A DNA stretch of 64,000 nt from Candidatus Methanoperedens sp. (GTDB lineage: Archaea; Halobacteriota; Methanosarcinia; Methanosarcinales; Methanoperedenaceae). Positions 35,365-44,020 of the stretch are shown here, one piece after another. The stretch spans positions 1 to 64,000 of the forward strand of contig JAHFDG010000018.1 of the NCBI GenBank assembly GCA_023249105.1. The letters run 5' to 3'. The position numbers were made by a program, and so were the translations under genes. Position 1 is the stretch's first letter, and each line of letters starts with the position of its first letter. The notes beneath the pieces were generated by a model. The model was given only the letters and a program-made list of their open reading frames with translations, did not search any database and was not told where the DNA came from.

Positions 35365-35483
35365 TTATAGTTGAGAACCTGGTTTTTCAAACATATTCTT
35401 GTGAATACATTGCGTACCTGGCGCCTTTGTGGTGTGCGATTTTATTCACTGCAAATCCGCGAAGGTCGCAAAGATAGTTTAAA
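35365..35483 (+). repeat. Dispersed 119-bp repeat, copy 1
   Basis: Similar over its length to 46716-46835: both start TTATAGTTGAGAACCT and end AAAGAT..GTTTAAA. A potential stem (CTTTGTGGTG with CACTGCAAA) is kept by G-T pairs relative to copy 2. It lies in the 297-bp gap upstream of speA; the rest of that gap is AT-rich with no gene seen. Confidence 0.8.
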
Positions 35484-35646
35484 TTGTTTAGTTTTTAACT
35501 ATAATCCAATATCTTGGCAGGATGGTTTAAATTTTGTCATACATTTCACCTGTCTTGACAAAAAAATCTCTTGATGGAAAAGTTTAAACCTCAGCAAGTA
35601 TTGATAACATCGAATTATTGGTACTAAGGACGTGAAAATTACTTAA

Positions 35647-37533
35647 ATGTGGAAAGTCGAAGACGCAATAGAACTTTATGGCATTGAGCGGTGGGGTAAC
35701 GGATTTTTTTCTTTTAATAAAAACGGTAATTTGATTGTCAAGCCAACAAAGAACGATGCCCAGGTTATAGATCTGAAAAGTGTCGTGGATAACCTGACAG
35801 CCAAAAAAATTGAATTTCCAATATTATTCAGGTTCCCGCAGATACTTGAAGCCCAGATAAAAGCCCTGAATGGCGCTTTCTCCAATTCAATTTCAGAATA
35901 TAAATACAATAGCACGTACCAGGGAATATTCCCGATGAAGGTGAACCAGCGAAAAGAGGTAATAGAGGAAATCGTAAAATCCGGGAAAAAATATAACATG
36001 GGACTGGAAGCGGGGACAAAAGCGGAATTGCTGGCTGCCCTGTCATTTGATTTAAGCCCGGATGCGCTCCTTATCTGCAATGGTTTCAAGGACGATGAAT
36101 ACCTGAGGCTTGCATTGAACACAATAAAACTGGGTAACAAAGTCGTAATCGTAATCGATGAATTCAGCGAGACAAAACGGTTGCTTGAGACTTCAAAACA
36201 GATGGGAGTAAAACCGCTGATAGGCATAAGGGTGAAATTGTATTCAAAAGGAAGCGGGAAATGGGTCGAATCCGGGGGGGAATCCGCAAAGTTCGGTCTT
36301 ACCACTACTGAAATAATCGAATGCATAAAAATTATCGGCGAATATAATATGCTTGACCAGCTTCAGATGCTTCATTTCCATATCGGCTCACAGATAACCG
36401 AGATACGAAGAATCCAGAAAGCCGTCAAAGAGGCAGCAAGGGTGTATGCGAAGATTAAAATCAAGCACATCAACATCAAATATTTCAATATTGGCGGGGG
36501 TCTTGGTCTTGATTATGACGGCAGCAAAACATCATCGGACGCCAGCGCCAATTACTCTATCCAGGAATATGCCAACAACGTTGTCTATTCTTTAAAGGAA
36601 GTATGCGACGAGGAGAATGTCTCTCACCCGATAATTTTATCTGAAAGCGGAAGGGCGATTTCAGCATACCATTCCGTGCTGGTTATCAACATCAAGGGCA
36701 GCAAGAACGGCAACCTCAACAGGCAGGTGGAGCTGCGCGGCAATGAACCTCATATAATAAAAGAACTATACGACGGCTCAAAAGAAATAAACATTAAAAA
36801 TTATGAGGAGTATTACCACGATGCGCTGCTTCATCGAGAAGAGCTTCTTTCTCTCTTCAATCTCGGCGAGCTTGAGCTTGAGGACAAGTCCGAAGGTGAG
36901 ATTCTTTTCTGGCAGATATGCGAAAAAGCTGCCGCATTTGCCAAGGAAACCCAGAATAAATCAGATGATTTCGAAGACCTGAATAAGCTATTGTCAAAAA
37001 AATACATTGGCAATTTCTCGGTTTTCCAGTCTGTTCCTGATTTCTGGGCAATAAAGCAATTGTTCCCCGTGGTCCCGGTAAGCCGCGCCAATGAGAAACC
37101 AACCCAATACGGCACTATCGTGGACATCACATGCGATTCGGACGGGGAGATTGACAAGTTCGTGGATTTAAAGGATGTAAAAGAAGTCCTTGAATTGCAT
37201 GAGCTTAACAACGGCTCTTACTACCTCGCAGTCCTGATGATTGGCGCTTACCAGGATACCATCGGGGATTATCACAATTTGTTCGGCGCTGCGAACGAGG
37301 CGCATATAATAATAGATGACAGTGGGGAATGGCATATTAAACAAATCGTTAAAGGCGACAGGATTTGTGATGTCCTTGGATATGTAAAATATAATAACAG
37401 TTATCTTCTTGAAGCGTTTGAATCCGAAGTGAACCAGGCAGTGCGGGAGAATGGGCTGCCAAAGGCTGATGCTGACGATATAATGAATAATTATAAACAG
37501 GTCATGAACAGGTACACGTACCTGGATTTATAA
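35647..37533 (+). CDS. speA: Biosynthetic arginine decarboxylase SpeA (bacterial type)
   Basis: A 628-aa protein, close to the E. coli enzyme (658). The PLP lysine lies in YQGIFPMKVNQRK (K98). Other markers: LHFHIGSQI (about 244), NIGGGLGLDYDGS (about 279), and the C-terminal GAYQDTIGDYHNLFGAANEA typical of this fold-III family. It converts arginine to agmatine for polyamines. Most Euryarchaeota use a pyruvoyl-dependent enzyme instead, so this gene may have been acquired from bacteria. It has a weak RBS and stands alone in the forward direction. Confidence 0.92.
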   Translation: MWKVEDAIELYGIERWGNGFFSFNKNGNLIVKPTKNDAQVIDLKSVVDNLTAKKIEFPILFRFPQILEAQIKALNGAFSNSISEYKYNSTYQGIFPMKVNQRKEVIEEIVKSGKKYNMGLEAGTKAELLAALSFDLSPDALLICNGFKDDEYLRLALNTIKLGNKVVIVIDEFSETKRLLETSKQMGVKPLIGIRVKLYSKGSGKWVESGGESAKFGLTTTEIIECIKIIGEYNMLDQLQMLHFHIGSQITEIRRIQKAVKEAARVYAKIKIKHINIKYFNIGGGLGLDYDGSKTSSDASANYSIQEYANNVVYSLKEVCDEENVSHPIILSESGRAISAYHSVLVINIKGSKNGNLNRQVELRGNEPHIIKELYDGSKEINIKNYEEYYHDALLHREELLSLFNLGELELEDKSEGEILFWQICEKAAAFAKETQNKSDDFEDLNKLLSKKYIGNFSVFQSVPDFWAIKQLFPVVPVSRANEKPTQYGTIVDITCDSDGEIDKFVDLKDVKEVLELHELNNGSYYLAVLMIGAYQDTIGDYHNLFGAANEAHIIIDDSGEWHIKQIVKGDRICDVLGYVKYNNSYLLEAFESEVNQAVRENGLPKADADDIMNNYKQVMNRYTYLDL

Positions 37534-37544
37534 TCGTTGGATTT

Positions 37545-37700
37545 TTAAACTTTTTTCACATTTGCTGACATGCATGCGGGGCAGCGAATTTTCTTTCCCA
37601 GGGCTTTGAATTTATTCTTGCATTCGATGCAGTAATATTCAGCAGTGCTTATTTCCCCGGATTCGATGTCAACGGAAGTAGAAGAATCTATAAAACACAT
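37545..37700 (-). CDS. Small zinc-ribbon protein (51 aa)
   Basis: A 51-aa ORF shorter than the usual cut-off. It begins MCFIDSSTSVDIESGEISTA and contains YYCIECKNKFKALGKKIRCP, then AC, giving two CxxC pairs (residues 24-27 and 40-43). This is a rubredoxin/FmdB-like zinc ribbon. AAGGTGA lies 4 bp upstream of the ATG. It is convergent with speA. Function unknown. Confidence 0.6.
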   Translation of the reverse strand: MCFIDSSTSVDIESGEISTAEYYCIECKNKFKALGKKIRCPACMSANVKKV

Positions 37701-37818
37701 TATTTCACCTTGGTTTTAAGAATAGTTTTTGCATTAATAAGGCTTGTGTGAGGTAATATTATATTAGTAAACTATTTTATCCTCTTGAACATTATGAGAT
37801 TCTGTGCGGTGGCACAAA

Positions 37819-39426
37819 ATGGTAGATATCGAAATAAAACGCGGCTACGAAGTTCTCCCGGATAACAACGTCAGGTTCGGGGTCAGGGTGATTAATAACA
37901 GTGACTCAGCTATTTCTGATGTCGAAGTGTTACTCGATTATAGCGAGTCGCTTTTTGAACTGAACGGTAATAAAGTTCAGAAACTGGGTAATATCCCACC
38001 AACAGTACCAAGAACAGTAAAATTCATACTGAAACCTCTTGGCTGTATTCACAAAGAAGAAATAGGCGCAACAATTCTTTACAAAGATCATCAGTGGAAA
38101 AAGCATACAGTGGAGATGCGCCCAAAGGAAGTGCACTGTGTCTGTCCTTTCCTGAAAGAGAAATCGATTACAAGGGCTGATTTTCTCAGGCTATCAAATT
38201 CTGGATATTTAGAAGAACGTGGGGTCAATTTTGATGGAATAACTGTCGATAAGCTTGTGGATTTTATTGGTCATACCTGTAAAAACAGGCTTTATAAAGT
38301 GGATGAATTTCCTATTGAAAATGGAAAAATACTCTATCTTGCAGGCGATGCGCTTGGAGAGAAGGCATATTACCTGCTCACGGCTGTTGCTAAAGAATAT
38401 GAAGGGCTGACGCAGGTTCTTCTGCGCGCAAGCTCGGATAAAAGCTACGGGTTGAATGGTTTTTTGAATGAAATTCTTGACAACTTGCGCCACCTTGTTG
38501 TAAGTGCCAATGCTAAGGAGATTGGAGTTATCAAGAAGGAGCAGGTTATCAATATAATTGATTCAGTGGTGCAGAGGTCAACTATTTCTATGGAGGAAGG
38601 CGCGCCATCGATTAAAATCAAGGATAGTATGGTGCAGCGCACTGAGATAAAAGGGGATGAGATGAGAAAAACAGATGCAAGAGAAGAGTTGGAAAGAAAG
38701 TCGCGAGAGGAAGCAGAAAGAACGGAGAGAAAGACAGCAACTTCTGAGAACTCCACAAGAAAATCGGGGGGCATTGCAGGAAACGGAGAATTAATAGCAT
38801 CCAAAGAACCGGAAAGGGCATCTTGGAAAGGTTTCTTTGTCGTAGCGCTGTTGCTGGGTGTGGTGCTGATTGGATACTGGACGATGGCGCCGTATTCGAA
38901 GAATGCGCCTGAAACAGTAAAATCAACGCTTTCAGCGACACCTATACCCATTTTAACACCTACTGTGGTAGCTACTACTGTACAGATATCCACTAACATA
39001 ATTGTTGACCAGGTGCTGGGAAACAGAAGCAATTCCTCCAGTACTACGCTTGATAATGGATTGCAAATCCGGATAAAGCCTGACGTGGGAAGAACTTCTA
39101 TAGACTTAAGACAGTTGATAATAACAGTATGGGATCAGGATTACCACTATGATCTTAACTATTCCAGTACAGGTATAGCAAATTTGACATTTACTGCTTC
39201 TGCTGTGCGAGATGAAGATCGTTCGTTCTCCGCGGCTACACCCGTGCTCAACAGCGGAGACCTGGTAACACTTTATGTCACCCAGGCAAATATGCCGGGC
39301 ATCTCTCTCACCACGCGAAAAACCTTCTGGCTGTCATTGAATCAGGAACTGGGCTCGCAGGTAAACCTTGAATTAACCACCCCGAATTCCTTTGGAATTT
39401 ACAAATTCGTGCAGCTCTATCCATAA
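37819..39426 (+). CDS. Membrane protein with N-terminal beta domain and archaellin-like C-terminal domain
   Basis: About 535 aa from the ATG at 37819 (GGTGG six bases before). N-terminal domain (1-95): a beta sandwich (VDIEIKRGYEVLPDNNVRFG, then VRVINNSDSAISDVEVLLDY). Residues 110-225: helical. Two copies of a DS(V/M)VQR(S/T) motif (about 255 and 275) follow, then a charged helix. The membrane helix is WKGFFVVALLLGVVLIGYW (about 338-356). The final 150 residues look like an archaellin/pilin-type beta domain (LDNGLQIRIKPDVG, DLRQLIITVWDQD, SFGIYKFVQLYP). It is followed 15 bp later by a FlaF-like gene fragment. Confidence 0.65.
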   Translation: MVDIEIKRGYEVLPDNNVRFGVRVINNSDSAISDVEVLLDYSESLFELNGNKVQKLGNIPPTVPRTVKFILKPLGCIHKEEIGATILYKDHQWKKHTVEMRPKEVHCVCPFLKEKSITRADFLRLSNSGYLEERGVNFDGITVDKLVDFIGHTCKNRLYKVDEFPIENGKILYLAGDALGEKAYYLLTAVAKEYEGLTQVLLRASSDKSYGLNGFLNEILDNLRHLVVSANAKEIGVIKKEQVINIIDSVVQRSTISMEEGAPSIKIKDSMVQRTEIKGDEMRKTDAREELERKSREEAERTERKTATSENSTRKSGGIAGNGELIASKEPERASWKGFFVVALLLGVVLIGYWTMAPYSKNAPETVKSTLSATPIPILTPTVVATTVQISTNIIVDQVLGNRSNSSSTTLDNGLQIRIKPDVGRTSIDLRQLIITVWDQDYHYDLNYSSTGIANLTFTASAVRDEDRSFSAATPVLNSGDLVTLYVTQANMPGISLTTRKTFWLSLNQELGSQVNLELTTPNSFGIYKFVQLYP

Positions 39427-39441
39427 ATAGAGGAGAATCAA

Positions 39442-39944
39442 ATGGGTTTCTCCACTTCTGCGGTTGTGATGATACTTACCGCCTCTCTTATGTATATGGC
39501 TGCAATATTTTACCCTCAGGCAGATATGTCATATCACAGGATTTTGAAGGCAGAAAAAAATTTCAACGAAAGGCAGAATGCATCTCATGCAGGCACAACT
39601 TCAAAATATTTCTTCGGTGATAATGAATCTATGCTTGGTGATTATGCATGGTATGATTATAACTCAGGGAACAAAACTCATGAGATAGGCAAAAAGAAGC
39701 CCAATCCATGGGTTTATACGACGTGTACGGCAATGTCTGTGAATGGGTGCAGGATATATATCACAGTAGCTATAACGGCGCGCCAACTGATGGAAGTGCA
39801 TGGGAAGGAGTTGGCTCGGACCGCGTCTTTCGGGGCTGTAGCTGGGTCAACGACGCCAAAAGCTGCCGGTCGGCAATTCACGGCAACAGCGATCCCGACC
39901 CCCGCTACGATCTCATCGGCTTTCGCCTTCTGAGGGTTTTGTAG
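39442..39944 (+). pseudogene. Chimeric FlaF-like/formylglycine-generating-enzyme fragment, frameshifted
   Basis: The first 47 codons (MGFSTSAVVMILTASLMYMA, then AIFYPQADMSYH...) look like an archaellum-type FlaF/FlaG-like N-terminus. At about codon 48 the sequence turns in frame into a FGE-sulfatase (SUMF1/CLec fold) C-terminus: SKYFFGDNESMLGDYAWYDY. At about 39705 one base is missing (TGGGTTT where TGGGGTTT would keep frame); GLYDVYGNVCEWVQD then continues in another frame. The N-terminal two-thirds of FGE is missing. The chimera is probably non-functional. Confidence 0.75.
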
Positions 39945-40180
39945 CCACTTCCCACTTCACCCCCTTTACTACTTACCGCACATCATTTGCCACAAAATAA
40001 ATGTCGTAGCGAAGCCCCGATGCTTGCGTGCGTCAGCCGCACAGCCGAAGTGCGAAGCGGGCGCAAAAAAAACTAATCTCAGAAGTATTAAATATGAATC
40101 CAACAATATAAGATAATGTCAAATGATTCTCAAGAAAAGAACTTGGAAAATACACCAAAGGACTTAGAAAAGGTTACTCA

Positions 40181-40585
40181 ATGAAAGTGGATTTAAAAAA
40201 ACCTCTGGAACATGACATATCCAGCGTCATTAATAAGATAAAATATATCGGGGGAGCGAAGATCAGATTCATAGTGCTATATGGATCAGCGGCAAAAGGA
40301 GTGAGCACAACTTTATCCGATATCGACATTGCAGTTTATTACCATGGTGATAAAAAAGAGAGATTTGATTTCAGGATAAAAATTCTCGGCAGGGTCGGCA
40401 GTAAATTTGATATTCAAACCTTCCAGGATTTGCCGCTGTATATCCAGAATGACATACTGTCAACCGGGAAAGTGATCTATTATAGGGACTTTAAAGATAT
40501 TTTTAATATTTTCATGAAAACCATCCGGGAATTTGAGGATTTTAAGCCGCGCCTGGAATTATATTATTCAAGCATGGGGGTGTAA
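40181..40585 (+). CDS. MntA-like nucleotidyltransferase antitoxin
   Basis: A 134-aa minimal nucleotidyltransferase. The catalytic motif is LYGSAAKGVSTTLSDIDIAV (G-S-x(10)-D-x-D). In the MntA-HepT system such a protein AMPylates the HepT toxin and so neutralises it. The partner gene follows after 3 bp. The length is normal for the family. Confidence 0.85.
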   Translation: MKVDLKKPLEHDISSVINKIKYIGGAKIRFIVLYGSAAKGVSTTLSDIDIAVYYHGDKKERFDFRIKILGRVGSKFDIQTFQDLPLYIQNDILSTGKVIYYRDFKDIFNIFMKTIREFEDFKPRLELYYSSMGV

Positions 40586-40588
40586 TAT

Positions 40589-41017
40589 TTGGAACGATCA
40601 GACCGGGAGCGCATATTCACAAAGCTCAGTGAGATGATAAGGTATGTCCGGGAACTGCATGAAATGCTGCCAGAAGAAGAAGAATATCTGCATGACCTTA
40701 TTAAGAGGAGAGCCTGCGAAAAAACGGTTGAAGTGGCGATAGAATCATTGATCGATGTGTCGGCAATGATCGTTTCTGCGCAAAAGTTGGGTTTACCTTC
40801 GAACGAAGAAAATATTTTCGATATTCTTATTGAAAATGGAATATTAACTCAAGAATTGGGCGAGAAGCTAAAAGACCTGAAAGGATTTAGAAATGTCTTG
40901 ATTCACCGTTACGGGCATGTTGATGATAAAATGGTCTATCATAACCTGAGTAATTATTTAGACGATTTCTATAAATTTGAAACTGCAATTGGATCATATT
41001 TAGAAAGGAAAAATTGA
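40589..41017 (+). CDS. HepT-like (DUF86) RNase toxin
   Basis: A 142-aa helical protein of the DUF86 family. The RNase motif R-x(4)-H-x-Y is visible in FRNVLIHRYGHVD (about 111-118). The start codon is TTG, with GGGGGTG 5-11 bp upstream. HepT cleaves RNA as a dimer and is silenced by the upstream MntA. Toxin-antitoxin status is inferred from the pair; it is the typical arrangement. Confidence 0.85.
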   Translation: MERSDRERIFTKLSEMIRYVRELHEMLPEEEEYLHDLIKRRACEKTVEVAIESLIDVSAMIVSAQKLGLPSNEENIFDILIENGILTQELGEKLKDLKGFRNVLIHRYGHVDDKMVYHNLSNYLDDFYKFETAIGSYLERKN

Positions 41018-41070
41018 GAATGTTAATTTTTTTATTCAGGGATGCTTTTACACGTGCTACACATTGATAA

Positions 41071-41190
41071 CGCTCCGACCGCCTTCCTGCTCCTACACCC
41101 CGCCCCTGCTCGGCAATTAGATAAGCGTCCGTCACCTCTGGTAGAGGATTCGAAGGCGGCGCTGGGTTTTTCTGCGTGATGGATTTGTAG
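41071..41190 (+). pseudogene. Decayed FGE/CLec 3' end remnant
   Basis: In the 316-bp gene-free stretch 41018-41333, a GC-rich piece resembles the end of the FGE fragment at 39850-39944: CTCCGACCGC, then TCGGCAATT, then GGT/CTTT near the end and TTTGTAGCCAC. The frame is broken and about 18 nt are missing. The rest of the stretch is AT-rich promoter region for the gene at 41334. The match is short, so this is tentative. Confidence 0.4.
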
Positions 41191-41333
41191 CCACATCCAA
41201 CTTTACCTTTTTACCACTTCTTAACTTTCCTTAATTTTATCCTAATTCCATTCTATATTCAACAGCATGAATATATACTCGTATGGACAATGAAATTGTT
41301 TAATTCAAGTGGTATGAAATTGGAGATAAAAAC

Positions 41334-42734
41334 ATGACCGAAATACGTTCAGTCAAAAACGCACTATTTACCAGTGCGCATTTGGGTGGTAATCTGAACA
41401 GAATACTGAAAGCTGTTCTAACTGTTTCTTTTATGTTCATAATTTTAGTTAATACAGCTTCAGCCGCAGTGAACGCAAGCGTCGAGCTTCATGGAGAGAA
41501 GACAGACGTAATTCTCGGGGAAGATATTATATTAAAACTCTCAGCGGTCAATATTATTACAAAACCGGTGATGACGGTGCAGGTAATTTTAATCCCGTCT
41601 TCAGGGATGTCCGTGAGTTCATCGGAATTCGTTACTTCAGGCGCGGGGCAATTCACTTCGACTTTTAATATCAGTACCGGCGCAGGCAGGGATATTGAGG
41701 TAAGGATAAGGGCAAACCAGATAGGCGATTTTGATGTTAAAGGAAGGGTAATTTATTACTTCGGGGGTGATATATCAACAGCAGAAGACAGTACACTGAA
41801 TCTTCCTATAACCGTAAGGGCTCCTCCTGCGCCGCCACAAACGCGAGTCGAACGTATAACAGGATTGAGCACAAATGAACTGATAATTATCGGAATTGCA
41901 GTTTTGATACTGATATTTGTTCTTTATAAATTAATAAAAAAATCCCGCGATGACGCTGCCTCACCACCCGCGAACGTCCACCTCTACGGAGAGAAAACCG
42001 ATGTGGTTCTCGGGGAGGACATAATATTAAAACTGTCAGCAGTGAATGTTATTACAAAACCGGCGATGACGGTGCAGGTAATTTTGAGTACTCCTTCCGG
42101 GATGTCCGTGAGTTCATCGGAATTCGTTACTTCTGGCGCAGGGCAATATACCACCACATACACTATCGACCCGGGCGCCGGGAAGGATTTTGAAGTGAGG
42201 ATTAAGGCAAATCAAACAGGCGATTTTGAAGTGAAGGGAAGGCTCGTGTATTATTATGGGAAAGATAAACAAAATGCAGAAGACCAGACACTGGTTCTTC
42301 CCATAAAAGTAAGACCTGGTGAAAGCGAATACGAGCGCGCTGGAAGACTGGGCGTGGCGGATGTGCGCTCCCAGCATGCTGTTAAAAGCGAGGTTCTTGA
42401 GTTCGGAAGGCAGCAGAAGGTGAAGGATGCTGAGACGGATTTACTGATTGAGCAGAAGGAAAGCGAGGCTGATTTTGAGGAGGCAAAGCGCGGGATTGAG
42501 GCATTAAGGCTCTTGAAGCAGACGAAAGCAGAAGCGAAGAAGGCTGGATATGATGAAGAGGGAGATGATAAGGGACGCGCCATTAAGTTCGGGCGTTCCG
42601 GCTCAATTACTGAAAATGGCAGCATTATCCAACGCTCAAATATCGGCGCAGGCGCGAGGAAGTGCCCGAACTGCGGGGCAACGCTTCCGAAGTATGCGAG
42701 TTTTTGCGGGGAGTGTGGGAGTAAGATGGGATAG
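41334..42734 (+). CDS. Membrane protein with duplicated Ig-like domain on both sides of the membrane and a zinc ribbon
   Basis: A 466-aa protein. A signal peptide (about 22-46) leads to domain A (about 49-165), then a membrane helix (ELIIIGIAVLILIFVLYKL, about 182-200) followed by KKSR. Domain B (about 213-328) is close to domain A (both LGEDIILKLSAVN, then ITKP.MTVQVIL, then SGMSVSSSEFVTSGAGQ). A helical region (335-420), then GSIIQRSNIG and a zinc ribbon (KCPNCGATLPKYASFCGECG) follow. By the positive-inside rule, domain A is outside and domain B inside. Function unknown. Confidence 0.7.
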   Translation: MTEIRSVKNALFTSAHLGGNLNRILKAVLTVSFMFIILVNTASAAVNASVELHGEKTDVILGEDIILKLSAVNIITKPVMTVQVILIPSSGMSVSSSEFVTSGAGQFTSTFNISTGAGRDIEVRIRANQIGDFDVKGRVIYYFGGDISTAEDSTLNLPITVRAPPAPPQTRVERITGLSTNELIIIGIAVLILIFVLYKLIKKSRDDAASPPANVHLYGEKTDVVLGEDIILKLSAVNVITKPAMTVQVILSTPSGMSVSSSEFVTSGAGQYTTTYTIDPGAGKDFEVRIKANQTGDFEVKGRLVYYYGKDKQNAEDQTLVLPIKVRPGESEYERAGRLGVADVRSQHAVKSEVLEFGRQQKVKDAETDLLIEQKESEADFEEAKRGIEALRLLKQTKAEAKKAGYDEEGDDKGRAIKFGRSGSITENGSIIQRSNIGAGARKCPNCGATLPKYASFCGECGSKMG

Positions 42735-42743
42735 GGTGTAGAT

Positions 42744-43370
42744 ATGGTAAATGATTTTGAATTTGAAAAACGAATGGCTGAAGTGAGAGAAGAGGTTAAA
42801 CAACTTTGTATAGAAATGGATTTACCAATAAGTCCCATAGGGATTGAAACTGCTTCTAGAGCTATAATGAATCTAATCTCTTCGGAAAAAGAAAATAGCA
42901 AAAATAGTGGTCTTGACGATTTTGAATTTGAGAAACGAATGATTGTGGCGAGAGAAGGCCTTAAACAATGGTTTATAGAAGGGGATTTACCACCAACTCG
43001 GACTGGTCTTGAGGCCGCTGCGAGAGTTCAGGTACTTGACGAAGACCCTTTAACGGCCGTTAGAAACGCGAAATTGTATCTTAAAAATCGTAAGGGTGAA
43101 ATCAATAATGAAATTGCGCCGCAGGGAGATTATTGGGAAGAGGAAGCGATAGAAACCATAAAAAGTAAAGAAAGAGGATGGAATCAATCCAAAAAAATTA
43201 TCGTGCAACAGCACATCCACATCGGCGATAAAATAGGCACGCTGGTCAAAGATTCCGTAGTCCAGCGCTCCACCGTCGGCGCCAGTGTCCGAAAGTGCCC
43301 CAACTGCGGCAGGGAAGTTGAGGCTAACGAGAAGTTCTGCCTTGAGTGTGGGGCGAAGTTGTTAGAGTAA
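42744..43370 (+). CDS. Cytosolic protein with duplicated motif, DSVVQRS linker and zinc ribbon
   Basis: A 208-aa protein. A motif of about 40 residues occurs twice (DFEFEKRMAEVREEVKQLCI, then EMDLPISPIGIETASR; and DFEFEKRMIVAREGLKQWFI, then EGDLPPTRTGLEAAAR). After a linker, IIVQQHIHIGDKIG and TLVKDSVVQRSTVGASVRKC lead to a zinc ribbon (CPNCGREVEANEKFCLECG). The gene starts 9 bp after the previous stop, so both zinc-ribbon proteins are co-transcribed. Function unknown. Confidence 0.68.
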   Translation: MVNDFEFEKRMAEVREEVKQLCIEMDLPISPIGIETASRAIMNLISSEKENSKNSGLDDFEFEKRMIVAREGLKQWFIEGDLPPTRTGLEAAARVQVLDEDPLTAVRNAKLYLKNRKGEINNEIAPQGDYWEEEAIETIKSKERGWNQSKKIIVQQHIHIGDKIGTLVKDSVVQRSTVGASVRKCPNCGREVEANEKFCLECGAKLLE

Positions 43371-43483
43371 ACGTGAAAAACAGGTTAGATTTGGATTTAA
43401 ATCGTGAAGTGTTGAATCCCGATTCTGGGGCAAAATCACACAGTCACCCAACTTATTTATCCCGCCGCTCCGTAACAATATAT

Positions 43484-44014
43484 ATGCTCACACTCGGCCT
43501 CGTAAACACCTACGATAAAATAAAGCTCCACGAGGCGCACTACCGCAGTATTGCCAGGGCGGCGCCGGTTGCATATGCTTTCGGGTTCAATCTTGCCCTT
43601 TTTGATTATCCCTTCAAGATGAATGCGGAAGAACTTGTGGATTTCGTGAAAGATAAAACCACTATTGGAGAGTCAGGAAAATATCTTAAAGAATTATTCG
43701 GCTCTGGAAAGTTTTTCGTTTTTGACCTTCCTGAAAAAGGATTCCAGCCGCAGTTCGGTTCGGTGGTAGTAACCACATCCCACCCTGCCAGCGAAAAACA
43801 GCTGCAACTGCCTGCTCTAGCAGAATTGATTAACAGGAAAAAATCATTTCTTTTTCTCATCGGGCTCGGGCATAAAGGCCTCCCCGATAAATTATTCGAG
43901 CTGGCGCAGTATCATCTGGATATAACATCAAAAGGCGTTTCGCTTGAGACCTGCACGGCAATAGGGGCAGTGCCTGCTGTTATTTCAGGATGCGTGGAAA
44001 GGATGAAGGGATAA
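43484..44014 (+). CDS. DUF531 archaeal protein
   Basis: About 176 aa. The start at MLTLGLVNTYDKIKLHEAHY matches the usual DUF531 start; longer upstream ORF sequence overlaps the previous gene and is not family-like. Later IGLGHKGLPDKLFELAQYHL and TSKGVSLETCTAIGAVPAVI are the strongest conserved segments. It is a conserved archaeal family of unknown function with a SPOUT-like size. Convergent with trmY. Confidence 0.8.
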   Translation: MLTLGLVNTYDKIKLHEAHYRSIARAAPVAYAFGFNLALFDYPFKMNAEELVDFVKDKTTIGESGKYLKELFGSGKFFVFDLPEKGFQPQFGSVVVTTSHPASEKQLQLPALAELINRKKSFLFLIGLGHKGLPDKLFELAQYHLDITSKGVSLETCTAIGAVPAVISGCVERMKG

Positions 44015-44020
44015 AAAAAG

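Noticed and set aside
40029-40043. GTGCG/CGCAC hairpin after the FGE fragment as a retroelement hairpin
   Set aside because: Only a 5-bp stem; several overlapping weak pairings exist in this GC-rich stretch, so it is not convincing alone.
40116-40184. 22-codon ORF overlapping the MntA start (ATGA)
   Set aside because: No recognisable sequence, no clear ribosome-binding site; overlap alone is weak evidence.
40589-41017. HepT-like protein as an Avd accessory protein of a retroelement
   Set aside because: The RxxxxHxY motif and the MntA partner fit HepT; no reverse transcriptase is nearby.
43346-43483. Extended N-terminus for the DUF531 protein
   Set aside because: It overlaps the previous zinc-ribbon gene and is not family-like; the internal ATG at 43484 matches the usual start.
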